A stretch of 64,000 nt of DNA from Polyangiaceae bacterium (lineage in GTDB: Bacteria > Myxococcota_A > Polyangia > Polyangiales > Polyangiaceae): contig JABTUA010000003.1 in assembly GCA_015075635.1 (NCBI GenBank), positions 868,001-932,000 on the forward strand, read 5' to 3'. Both the position numbers and the translations under genes were made by a program. This document shows positions 25,149 through 33,106 of this stretch, one piece after another. Each line of letters opens with the position of its first letter. Position 1 is the first letter of the stretch. Below the pieces are notes generated by a model, which was not told the DNA's origin, made no database searches, and saw only the letters and a list, made by a program, of their open reading frames with translations.

Positions 25149-26990
25149 TCACCCTGCGGAGCAGCCAGCCCGCGCGCGGCAAGTCGGCTGGTGCCCGCGC
25201 GGGCGGCGACTCCGTTCCACGAGCTTCTCGCGCTCCTGCTTGCGCTTGCGCTCATCCTCGACCTTCTCGGCGCGGAGCTCCGCCTGCGCCTCTTTTCCGG
25301 CCGCCTCCCAGAGCCGCCAGATATCCTCCTTCTCGAGCTCCGCGACGCCCGGCACGAGCTCCGCTCCCGTGACCTTCTCGTAGACCTTGGTGAGCTCGAT
25401 GGCGCGCTTCAGCGCCTGCTGCCGCCTCGCTGCGCTCGGGCCGTCCACGCGCTCGGAGTGACTCTGGTCGAGCTCCTTTCTCAGCACCGTCAAGGCAACC
25501 GTCCGCAGCGCGTCCTTGTGCCGCTGCACGGCGGGAGGCACGCGGCGACCGAGGTCGCGGGCGACGCAGATCAGATCGACTCGCGCGATGCAGTCCGCGA
25601 GCTCGAGGAGCTGCACCAAGGCGCGGGCGTACTCGCGGCTCTGGGCGTCACCTGGGGAGGTGGGAGACGCCAAGCGCTCCAGCTCGAAGCGGGCGCCCTT
25701 GGCGTAGGCCTGATCCGCCGCCGCGAGCACCGCCCGCGTGAGCGCGGCCTGCGCGTTCAGCCGGGCCTCTTCGGTCTGCCAGGGCTCGGCCACGACGCTG
25801 GCCAGCTCGTCCAGCCCCTGGCTCCGGGTCACCCGGCGCCGGTGGAGCTCGTCCAAGAGCTCTCGGGCAGCGCCTGCGCTCGAGTCCAGGCGAATCAGCG
25901 CCTGGGCCTCGGAGCGCGCGTCGGCCTCGCGCCCGGCGGCGAGCAGCGTCACGGCGCGGTCGATGCTGGGCGCCTTGGCGCCCCACGAGAGGCCCATGCC
26001 GAGCAGCGCCGCCAGCGCCGTGCCGAAGGCGAGCGCCAGGCGGCGAGGGTTTCGCGCCGGGGCGAGCAGCGTGAGCTCCGCCGTGCCGACGCCGGCGGCG
26101 ACGGCCGCCCCGAGCGCCAGCGGGCCGAGCAGGGGCAGGTTGCCATGGGCGATGAACCAGGCGTCGCGGCTGGCATACACCAAGAGCGTGACGAAACCCA
26201 AGGCGCCGGTGGTGGCTCCGGCGCCGAAGCTGAGCCAACGCCGCCGCGCGATGGGCTCGAAGTCGCTGTGCTCGAGCACGTGGCCGTCGTGGACCGACAC
26301 GTCCACGAAGCCCGGGCGCTGCGCGAGCGAATAGGCGACGCGCACCACCGAGCTCGCGAGCTTCTGCACGCGGATCGACTCGATGCGATCGAGCCGGGTG
26401 TCGACTGGCGCCAGGAGCTTCGCGGGGCAGGCCTCCGGCGCGAGCTCCGAGTCCGACTCGAGCTCGCCCGGCAGGCTCACGTTCGGCGCGTCGAAGTCGG
26501 CAGGCTCGAGCAGCCTCGCGTAGGTGTCGGGGCCACGCGGATCGTCGCTGACGACCGCCTGGCGGAGCTCGCTCGTGACGGTCAGGCGGGCGAGCACGCG
26601 GCCGCTGCCGTTGCACGTCGGGCAGCCGATCCCGTGACCTTCACAGCCGGCGCACGGGCTCTCACGGCGAGACGCCGCCTCGAGCTCGCTCGGGTCCTCT
26701 GCCCACACCTCGGCGAGGCTCGGGTCGGGCAGCGGAGACAGGAAGGAGCTCGCGCCCGGGATCGCCGGCTCGGTGACCAGCACCGCCTGCCGCCGGCGGA
26801 TGCGGTTGAGCGCTCGCACCAGCGTCCGCCGCTCGAGGGTCGTGCCGGTCACGCAGGCCCGAAACGCCGCGCCCGAGAGCCCGCGGCGGCTCGCGGCCTC
26901 GGCCGCCCGATCGACGGCGACCCCGACGTTCACCGGGGCCTCGAGCTCGTGAGGTGCCCGGTACGGACTCGTGGGTCGTCCGCCACCCAT
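25149..26990 (-). CDS. Membrane protein with DnaJ-like zinc finger
   Basis: A 613-residue protein of unrecognised function. Residues 113-130 form a DnaJ-type half zinc finger, CxxC-x6-CxxC, with GHG and CNGSG spacing as in the chaperone's CxxCxGxG repeats; Cys 113, 116, 123 and 126 would bind zinc. Residues about 250-335 hold three hydrophobic helices, and the C-terminal 270 residues are helical, charged and TPR-like, ending in a strongly basic coiled coil (ERKRKQEREK). The N-terminal part lacks a signal peptide, so it probably faces the cytoplasm. It is transcribed away from the peptidase region and downstream of the moaD group. Confidence 0.78.
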   Translation of the reverse strand: MGGGRPTSPYRAPHELEAPVNVGVAVDRAAEAASRRGLSGAAFRACVTGTTLERRTLVRALNRIRRRQAVLVTEPAIPGASSFLSPLPDPSLAEVWAEDPSELEAASRRESPCAGCEGHGIGCPTCNGSGRVLARLTVTSELRQAVVSDDPRGPDTYARLLEPADFDAPNVSLPGELESDSELAPEACPAKLLAPVDTRLDRIESIRVQKLASSVVRVAYSLAQRPGFVDVSVHDGHVLEHSDFEPIARRRWLSFGAGATTGALGFVTLLVYASRDAWFIAHGNLPLLGPLALGAAVAAGVGTAELTLLAPARNPRRLALAFGTALAALLGMGLSWGAKAPSIDRAVTLLAAGREADARSEAQALIRLDSSAGAARELLDELHRRRVTRSQGLDELASVVAEPWQTEEARLNAQAALTRAVLAAADQAYAKGARFELERLASPTSPGDAQSREYARALVQLLELADCIARVDLICVARDLGRRVPPAVQRHKDALRTVALTVLRKELDQSHSERVDGPSAARRQQALKRAIELTKVYEKVTGAELVPGVAELEKEDIWRLWEAAGKEAQAELRAEKVEDERKRKQEREKLVERSRRPRGHQPTCRARAGCSAG

Positions 26991-27022
26991 GGCAGAGAGC
27001 TTAGCCCACTGCCTCGACGCGT

Positions 27023-27274
27023 TCAGCCGCCGGCGACCGGCGGGATCACCGCGACGACGTCGCCGGCAGAAATCGGGTCACCGGCGTCGGCGAAGGTCTC
27101 GTTGATGGCGAAGCGAACGCCCGTCAGTCGCCCCTCGAGCTCGGGGCGGGCGGTCAGCAGGCAGCGCACGAAGCCGCTGAGGTCGCGCACGCCGTCGGCG
27201 AGCGCGAGCTCCTCTTCGGCCCGTCCCACCAGGTCGCGCACGCCGGCGAAGTAGAGCACGCGCACCGTGTTCAT
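27023..27274 (-). CDS. moaD: MoaD/ThiS-family sulfur carrier protein
   Basis: An 83-residue ubiquitin-fold protein. The sequence starts MNTVRVLYFAGVRDLVG and ends VVAVIPPVAGG. The terminal Gly-Gly, on which a thiocarboxylate is formed, and the VIPPV(A/S)GG ending are diagnostic for MoaD, the small subunit of molybdopterin synthase; FAINETFAD in the middle also fits. Its ATG at 27274 overlaps the stop of the SRPBCC gene. No moaE, moaA or moeB is present here, so its partners must be elsewhere; a role as another sulfur carrier remains possible. Confidence 0.88.
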   Translation of the reverse strand: MNTVRVLYFAGVRDLVGRAEEELALADGVRDLSGFVRCLLTARPELEGRLTGVRFAINETFADAGDPISAGDVVAVIPPVAGG

Positions 27275-27795
27275 CGCTTCTGCTCGAGGTACCGGCGGAG
27301 CCCGTCGCTGACGCTGAGCAGGTTCGGGGTGATCTTCTTCACCAGGATGTCCTCCACCGCGGACGCGACCCGCTTGGACAGGAGCTTCGGCACGCCCTTG
27401 AGCTTCGCGCCGTCGATGACGAGCTCGCCGCGGATCTCGAGCCGCGTCTTGCCGTCGGACTCCACGAAGTGGTTCTTGCCCGCGCAGGACACGGCCTCGG
27501 TGAAGGCGTGGGTCTCGATGCGCCAGCTGCAGGTCCAGTCGTCCTCGTTCCAGCTGGCGTAGTCCGACCAGCTCAGCATGCTCTCGCTCAGGAAGGCGCG
27601 GGCGGCCGCAGGGATCTCGCCGCCGCCGTGCCACTCGTTCAGGAGCTCGGTGCGCTTGCCCTCGTCCTTCCGGGTCTTGACCTCGATGCGGCGGATGTTC
27701 GGCAGAAACTCCACCAGATCGACCAGGTGGTCGCGGTAGGTCGCGAAGACCAGAGGGCGCGGATACGAGAGGCTGGCGTCGGCGCTGAGGAGCAT
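27271..27795 (-). CDS. SRPBCC/START-like lipid-binding-fold protein
   Basis: A 174-residue protein whose length and alternating beta pattern with a long C-terminal helix fit the SRPBCC fold: ADASLSYPRPLVFATYRDHLV at the start, a central antiparallel sheet, and a final helix with VASAVEDILVKKI. It has no signal peptide. These folds bind hydrophobic ligands or act as co-chaperones, but the ligand is unknown. It begins immediately after the stop of the outer-membrane barrel gene (27796) and overlaps moaD by four bases, forming a three-gene run. Confidence 0.65.
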   Translation of the reverse strand: MLLSADASLSYPRPLVFATYRDHLVDLVEFLPNIRRIEVKTRKDEGKRTELLNEWHGGGEIPAAARAFLSESMLSWSDYASWNEDDWTCSWRIETHAFTEAVSCAGKNHFVESDGKTRLEIRGELVIDGAKLKGVPKLLSKRVASAVEDILVKKITPNLLSVSDGLRRYLEQKR

Positions 27796-29370
27796 TCACA
27801 GGCCGTAGGCGAATCCGAGCGACGGCGCAATCACCGGCGCGAAGTCCGGCAGCATGGCGCGGCCGGCGACCTCGATGACCATCGCCGCCTCCGGCGACAC
27901 GGCATAGTGCACGCCGACACCCGCGCCCGCGAAGAACTGCCCGCTGGTCTTGTAGACGTCGAGCTTGTGCTTGCGCCGGCCGCCGACCCCGTCGTCCTCG
28001 AGCACCTCGGTCGAGAGGCGGGCGGACACCTCCGCCAGGCCGCCGTTCGCCAGCACGTAGGGGCGGACGCCTGCTCGTGCGAAGGGATCGTTCCCGAGCC
28101 AATAAGCGCCTCGCGCCTCGGCGTGGAAGGGCATGTACTTCTTGCCGCCGGCCCGCTCCGGGGTTCCGGCGAAGGCGTAGCCGACCCGCGCGCCGAGCGT
28201 CAGCGCGGTGCCGATCAGGCGATCGTACCCGGCCAGCACTCGCATCGAGCCGAGCCCGACGCCGCCCTTCAGGGTGTTGCCGTCGCCGGCGAGCGGCGTC
28301 CCAGTGTAGGGCACGTCACCCTTGAAGTAGCAGGCCAGCGTGCCCTCCTGCTGGGCCTTCGGGCTGCAAGCGTCCGACACGTTGGAGAGCACGGTGAGGT
28401 CCGGCGAGAAGCCGAGCGACAGCCAGTTTCGCTTGCGCGGCTTGTCGTCCTTCGGCTCCTCGTCTTCCTTCGGCTTCTCCAGGCTGGATTCGTCCACGCA
28501 GGCGAGGTTCACGCAGACCTTGGCGCCGGGGCAGTCGTCGTTGGTCTCGCAGGAGAGTCCCTGCACCGGCCGCGGGCAACCCTCCGGCGGAACGCTGCCG
28601 GGCAGCGACGGCTGGCGCCCGCTGATGGCGGCCTTGAGCTTCACCTTGCGCGGCTCGGCCTCCGAGCCCGCGCTGGCGACGCGGTCCAGGTTCGAGTCGA
28701 ACGCGGTCACGAAGTAGACGAGCTCGCCCTCCTTCTCCACCGCCGCGCAAGGGATGAGCCCGCCGAACCCGCCCTTGTGCTTGGCGATGGGCAGCTCCCG
28801 CCACTCCGAGTCGGCCGGGCTCTTGTAGCGAACCACGACACGCGACACCTTCACACCGCTCGGCACCTTCACGTAGACCGGGACCGGGTGAAACGTCGCC
28901 TGCTCGCTCCACGGCTGCTCCTCGAGCACGGCGACGCTGGCGCTGCCGGCTGGCGCGGGCGCCTCGCCCGCGCCTTTCGTCTCGGCTTTGGCCCTGTCGA
29001 AGGCCTTCTGGACGTCGGCGGTCAGGTAGGCGCTCTGCGGCTTGGCCTTGGGGTCCGCCTCCAACATCTTCTTGAACGCGGCGACCGCGTCTTCGTGAGC
29101 CGACAGCCCGGCGGAGTACACCGTGCCCAGCGCCCCGTAGATCGCCGCGAAGGTGTCCTTGCTGCACTTGCCCTTTTCGCAGCTCTCCAGCGCGCTGCGC
29201 AGCTTCGCCACGGCGGTGCTCATGTTGGTGGCGAGGTAGTCCTCCTCCATCGCCTCGCGGATGACCTTCTTGGCTTGATCGTCGGCCTTGGCCGCGAGGC
29301 ACAGTGGAGCTAGCAGGAAGCAAGCGGCGAGGACGGATCGGGCCAGTCGCGCCGAGGCAGGGGCAGACAT
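27796..29370 (-). CDS. Exported protein with helical repeat N-terminus and outer-membrane beta-barrel C-terminus
   Basis: A 524-residue protein with a signal peptide (SVLAACFLLAPLCLAAKA). Residues 25-110 form TPR-like helices. Residues 130-230 form a beta-sandwich that describes a Val/Pro-rich protein-binding domain. A Cys-rich segment (CPRPVQGLSCETNDDCPGAKVC, interrupted here) and an acidic Lys/Asp/Glu linker follow. The last 210 residues alternate polar and hydrophobic residues in the manner of beta-strands (LTLGARVGYAF, GQFFAGAGVGVHYAV) and end SLGFAYGL, consistent with an outer-membrane barrel. This arrangement is common among myxobacterial envelope proteins of unknown role. A 179-bp divergent promoter region separates it from the TerB gene. 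Confidence 0.72.
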   Translation of the reverse strand: MSAPASARLARSVLAACFLLAPLCLAAKADDQAKKVIREAMEEDYLATNMSTAVAKLRSALESCEKGKCSKDTFAAIYGALGTVYSAGLSAHEDAVAAFKKMLEADPKAKPQSAYLTADVQKAFDRAKAETKGAGEAPAPAGSASVAVLEEQPWSEQATFHPVPVYVKVPSGVKVSRVVVRYKSPADSEWRELPIAKHKGGFGGLIPCAAVEKEGELVYFVTAFDSNLDRVASAGSEAEPRKVKLKAAISGRQPSLPGSVPPEGCPRPVQGLSCETNDDCPGAKVCVNLACVDESSLEKPKEDEEPKDDKPRKRNWLSLGFSPDLTVLSNVSDACSPKAQQEGTLACYFKGDVPYTGTPLAGDGNTLKGGVGLGSMRVLAGYDRLIGTALTLGARVGYAFAGTPERAGGKKYMPFHAEARGAYWLGNDPFARAGVRPYVLANGGLAEVSARLSTEVLEDDGVGGRRKHKLDVYKTSGQFFAGAGVGVHYAVSPEAAMVIEVAGRAMLPDFAPVIAPSLGFAYGL

Positions 29371-29549
29371 TTTCTGGCGAATGCTAGCCTCGACTCGGGC
29401 GGTCTTGCCATGATCAGACGACCCTTGGGTGTCACCATCATCGATGGCTGGCGAAAACCCACGGAAACTGCCGGCGGGACCGGCGGATGCCTCCTCATTC
29501 CGAGCCCCACATCGCCCATGGTAGAAGCACGCTCTCTCGGAGGGCGTCG

Positions 29550-30041
29550 ATGTCGGACGAAAAGCACAAGCTCGGTAAGGACGTGTACATCGCCTTGGCG
29601 GCCGTGGGCTGGGCGGACGGAAACCTGGACTCGGAAGAGGCGGATGCCATCGTCCGGACCGCCATGGACGAGGGGCTCGGGCTGGCCGAGGTCGAGGAGA
29701 TCGAGAAGGCCACGAAGTTCCCGGTGGAGCTCGGCGAGATCGACCGCCGCGGCATGTCCAAGGAGGACAAGCTCTTCGTCTACGCGGTGGCTTCGTGGAT
29801 GACCTGGCTCGACGGTGACGTGAGCGAGGCGGAGGTCGCCGCGCTGGCGAAGCTCGGCGACGCGCTGAAGATCCCCGAGAAGCCCCGGGAGCACGCCGAC
29901 GCCATCATGCGCGAGGTCGCGCACCAGTCCGAGGACATCCGCCCGATGCGCTACGACCTCGGTGCGCTCCGGCGCATCATCCACGAGCGCCTGGAGGGGG
30001 CGCGCGCCGCCCGGGGCGGCGAGCAGCAGAGCGAGGGCTGA
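29550..30041 (+). CDS. TerB-like tellurite-resistance family protein
   Basis: A 163-residue cytoplasmic, all-helical protein. The ATG at 29550 is chosen over a longer reading from 29487 because it follows an AGGG sequence and starts directly at the conserved fold. The family marks are AAVGWADGNLDSEEADAI and the matching second half ASWMTWLDGDVSEAEVAAL, each an acidic loop between helices that resembles a metal-binding DG motif. TerB proteins are linked to tellurite resistance and membrane stress but their biochemistry is unclear. The FG-GAP lipoprotein gene follows four bases after its stop. Confidence 0.8.
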   Translation: MSDEKHKLGKDVYIALAAVGWADGNLDSEEADAIVRTAMDEGLGLAEVEEIEKATKFPVELGEIDRRGMSKEDKLFVYAVASWMTWLDGDVSEAEVAALAKLGDALKIPEKPREHADAIMREVAHQSEDIRPMRYDLGALRRIIHERLEGARAARGGEQQSEG

Positions 30042-30045
30042 GCTG

Positions 30046-31263
30046 GTGCGTCCGAAGCTCCTGGCTGCGTCTCTTTTGGCGGCAGCGGCGTGCGCTGGCT
30101 GCAAGAAGGAGCCGGCTCCTCCTGCGCCGCCGTCAAGCGCGTCGTCGTCGGCGGCGCTCCCAGCGCCGAGCGCGTCGGCTCCCAGCGCGGCCACCCCCGC
30201 GGGAGACAGCGCCGGCGTGGTGCGCCTCCCGGCGGAAGTCGGCGCCGGCGACGAGCTCGGCTACTCGGTGGGCAGTGTGGGCGATCGCGTGGTGGTCACC
30301 TCGTTCAAGCGCAGAGGAAAGACCGAGGACTCCCACCCGGGCTCGGTGTTCGTGTTCAAGGACAGCGGAGGAAAGCTCGAGCTCGAGGCCGAGCTCGTCG
30401 CTCCTGGCTCGCACCAGCTCGGCAACGCCGTGGCCTTCGACGGCAGCGTGATCCTGGCCGGAGCCCTCTACGACGACGGCAAGAGCAAGGAGACGGGTGC
30501 CGCCTACGTGTTTTCCCGGGATGACAAGGGCTGGTCCAAGGGCGAAAAGCTCAGCGCGAGTGACGCGAAGAAGGACGACTCTTTCGGCATCGGCGTGGCG
30601 CTCGCCGGCTCGACGCTGGTCGTCGGCAACAGCCGCGAGGCGGGCGGCGCGCTCTACGGCTTCGAGCGCGGGAAAGCCGGCTTCGGGTTGAAGCAGACGC
30701 TGCCCTTCAAGCACCAGAACGGCCCGGCGGAGGTGATCTCCGCGTCCGGGGACCTGGTGGTGGTGGGCGCACCCTACTCGGGCAAGCTGAACGAGCAGGG
30801 CTTGGTGATCGTCTACCGGCGCGGCAAGGCCGGCTTCGAGCAGGTCGCCGAGCTCGTCGAGACGGAGGCCGCGGAGACGCAGCACTTCGGCAGCACCGTG
30901 ACGGTGGCGGGAACGACCCTGGCCGCGACCAGCGACAAGCAGATCAGCCTGTTCAGCGAGACCGACGGGGCCTGGAAGGAGAGCGCGCGCTTCACGCCGC
31001 CGCTCACCACCGGGCTCGCCGACGCCGCTCTGGCCCTCGGCGACGGCCTCTTGGCCGTGGGCTTCCCGCTGGTCGAGGCGGGACGCGTGCTGCTCTACAA
31101 GAAGCGGGACGGCGGCTGGAAGCTCGAGCGGACCGTCACGGCGCCGGACGGCAAGAACGAGGACTGGTTCGGCTACTCGTTGGCGATCTCGAACGAGCGC
31201 CTGGTGATCGGCGCGCCGCTCGTCGCCGAGCGTACGGGCGCGGCCTACGTGCTGAGGCTGTGA
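30046..31263 (+). CDS. FG-GAP beta-propeller lipoprotein
   Basis: A 405-residue lipoprotein. A GTG at 30046 gives the signal LLAASLLAAAACAGC with the lipidated Cys at 16 or 19, then a Ser/Ala/Pro tether. The mature part consists of FG-GAP-like repeats of 50-60 residues, for example DELGYSVGSVGDRVVVTS, DDSFGIGVALAGSTLVVGN and DWFGYSLAISNERLVIGAP, which build a seven-bladed propeller as in integrin alpha chains. The calcium loops are reduced, so it may be a structural or ligand-binding surface protein. It probably shares a message with the TerB gene and converges on the Cys-rich protein gene. Confidence 0.83.
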   Translation: MRPKLLAASLLAAAACAGCKKEPAPPAPPSSASSSAALPAPSASAPSAATPAGDSAGVVRLPAEVGAGDELGYSVGSVGDRVVVTSFKRRGKTEDSHPGSVFVFKDSGGKLELEAELVAPGSHQLGNAVAFDGSVILAGALYDDGKSKETGAAYVFSRDDKGWSKGEKLSASDAKKDDSFGIGVALAGSTLVVGNSREAGGALYGFERGKAGFGLKQTLPFKHQNGPAEVISASGDLVVVGAPYSGKLNEQGLVIVYRRGKAGFEQVAELVETEAAETQHFGSTVTVAGTTLAATSDKQISLFSETDGAWKESARFTPPLTTGLADAALALGDGLLAVGFPLVEAGRVLLYKKRDGGWKLERTVTAPDGKNEDWFGYSLAISNERLVIGAPLVAERTGAAYVLRL

Positions 31264-31294
31264 GTCGGGCCTTCTGATTCGGGTCGAGCCCGGG

Positions 31295-32365
31295 TCAGTT
31301 GCAGCGCCAGATGTAGCTGGTCAGAAAGCTCGACTGCGAGCAGGTCTGGCCGCTGGTCGTGCAGGTGCCGTTCGGCTTGCAGATCTCGCGCTCCCACTGG
31401 CCACCGCACGTGCTCTGGCACTTGAGCGTGGTGTAGGCGTTGGCCTGCTGCGAGAAGGTGCCGCAGCAGATCTGACCACCGCTGCAGTCCTCGGGCCCGT
31501 CGCAGCTGACGGTGGTGGCGTCGCAGTTGGCGCCGGTGCACGCGCAGGGCGTGGCCTTCGGCGTGCAGTACTCCTGCCCCGGGTTCAAGAGGCAGCAGTT
31601 TTGTGCGGCCGAGCAGACGATGACGTTGGGACTGTTGTCGCAGTAGACCTCGCCCGGAATGCCGCCGTCGGCGCTGACGCCGCCGGTGCCGCCCACGCTC
31701 GCATCGGTGATGCCGCCGGTGCCGCCGGCCGCAGTGCCGCCCGTTCCACCGCTGCCGCCGGCCGCAGTGCCGCCGGTGCCGCCACCGCCGGTGCCGCCGG
31801 TGCCGGTGCCGCCGCATTTCGTGGGCGTGCCCACGCCGAACTGCGAGGGATCGACGCAGCCCACGCCGATGAAGGTGTCGAGGACGCCGCACATGCCGCT
31901 CGGCTTGCAGCAGCCTTGCAGGGTCAGGCCCTGGACGGTCTGCGGCGGGCAGGTCGGATCGAGCTTGCCCTCCTGTCCGAGCTCGATGCACTGCCCACCG
32001 ATGAAGCTCGAGCTGATGCCGCACTTGTCGCCGACGCAGCACGAGTCGACCTGGCCGATGGGGACGCTGGGGGGCGGGCAGAGCTCGCCGCCGCAGACCA
32101 CGCCCGTTCCACCCGTCGCGCCGGTGCCGGCGACGTTGCCCGTGCCGCCCGTCGGCCCAGTGCCGGCGACGTTACCAGTTCCACCCATGTTGCCGCTGCC
32201 GCCGTCGGTGATGCCGCCGCCGGTGCCGCCGATGATGGTGCCGCCGGCGCCGCTCGAACCGCCGGCGCTGGCGTCCGGCCCCTGGTAGTCGATGTCGGTG
32301 ACGCCGCCGCAGGCCACGAAGACCGCGAACGGAAGTGAGAACAGGGAGAATCGCAGGGCACGCAT
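31295..32365 (-). CDS. Cys-rich lipoprotein with Gly/Thr low-complexity linkers
   Basis: A 356-residue lipoprotein starting at ATG 32365 (lipobox FAVFVACGG, Cys 19); longer upstream readings are out of character. Two Gly-Thr-Ala-rich linkers (coded near 32090-32240 and 31660-31800) contain short repeats such as GGTGNVAGTG and GGTAAGGSGG. They separate modules containing conserved double cysteines: DSCCVGDKCG, GCCKPSGMCG, NCCLLNPGQEYC and QICCGTF, with a final CxxxCGG and an aromatic SYIWRCN end. It probably forms a stalk-and-knob structure on the cell surface. Function not recognised. The DNA repeats here are protein-coding, not CRISPR. Confidence 0.8.
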   Translation of the reverse strand: MRALRFSLFSLPFAVFVACGGVTDIDYQGPDASAGGSSGAGGTIIGGTGGGITDGGSGNMGGTGNVAGTGPTGGTGNVAGTGATGGTGVVCGGELCPPPSVPIGQVDSCCVGDKCGISSSFIGGQCIELGQEGKLDPTCPPQTVQGLTLQGCCKPSGMCGVLDTFIGVGCVDPSQFGVGTPTKCGGTGTGGTGGGGTGGTAAGGSGGTGGTAAGGTGGITDASVGGTGGVSADGGIPGEVYCDNSPNVIVCSAAQNCCLLNPGQEYCTPKATPCACTGANCDATTVSCDGPEDCSGGQICCGTFSQQANAYTTLKCQSTCGGQWEREICKPNGTCTTSGQTCSQSSFLTSYIWRCN

Positions 32366-32409
32366 CTCGGCTCCATGCGAGCGGGGAGGGCGCGCTCGCG
32401 GCCGGAAGA

Positions 32410-32991
32410 CTACGCCAAAAGCTCGGTCTTCGCGACGGGGTAGCCGCTGGGACGCTGGACCGCGTAGGAAAGCGCCAAAATCTCGATCAGGACCACGCGG
32501 TACACTTGGTGGACGTCGTCCACGTCCACTTCGTCGGCGTGCGCTTCCAGGGTGGCGTCCACGTGCTCGTGGACGAACTCCACCAGGTCCGGCTGCTCCA
32601 TGCCGATGACGTCGTCGCTGTCGAGCGCCTCCGCCGGATCCGCCCGCCGCAGCTCCTCGTCCAGGGTCAGGAGCTCCTCGGTGGCCGTGAGCTCGTCTTC
32701 GCGGATCTCCGAGACGTGCTCGCCGTGGATCTTCTCGAACGAGAGCCACACCGCCAGGGCCAGGAAGTAGCCCAGCGCCAGCGCAGTCTCGTCCAGCGGC
32801 TTGCCCAGCGTCTCCGCGACGCGCGCTGCGAGCGCCGGCTGGCTGCGCTCGAAGCGCTCGAACGCCGCGTCGAGCTGCTCACGCGCCGCGTCGTCGTCGT
32901 CCGCCAAGCTCTCGCGCACGGAGTCGAGCGCGTGAGTCGGAACCCGCGCGTACGAGGGGACGGGACGGATGGCTGAGCTACGGACCCACAC
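32410..32991 (-). CDS. Conserved acidic helical protein of unknown function
   Basis: A 193-residue, strongly acidic, mostly helical protein with one hydrophobic helix (ALALGYFLALAVWLSF, about 95-110) that could be buried or membrane-associated. The C-terminal half is dense in Asp/Glu (DELTATEELLTLDEEL, EHVDATLEAHADEVDVDDVH). No signal peptide and no motif I know. It starts 115 bp from the divergent VanW gene and lies 44 bp upstream of the Cys-rich lipoprotein gene on the same strand, so the two may be co-transcribed. Confidence 0.6.
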   Translation of the reverse strand: MWVRSSAIRPVPSYARVPTHALDSVRESLADDDDAAREQLDAAFERFERSQPALAARVAETLGKPLDETALALGYFLALAVWLSFEKIHGEHVSEIREDELTATEELLTLDEELRRADPAEALDSDDVIGMEQPDLVEFVHEHVDATLEAHADEVDVDDVHQVYRVVLIEILALSYAVQRPSGYPVAKTELLA

Positions 32992-33106
32992 TCTACGGCT
33001 CGTTCTAGCACGCCGACCGGCGCCGCAACCCCAAATTTGCTCGCCTCACACTTGTCTTCGACCTGTCGCTGGCCGAGATTCCGTGCGCTTCGCCGAGACT
33101 TGACGC

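Noticed and set aside
31264..31294. Rho-independent terminators at convergent gene ends
   Set aside because: The convergent gaps inspected (11771, 31264-31294, 34994, 37444-37452, 55204-55216) are very short and show no hairpin followed by a T run.
31660..32240. Short GC-rich repeats that look like an array or REP cluster
   Set aside because: They encode Gly/Thr/Ala linkers within one continuous lipoprotein gene.
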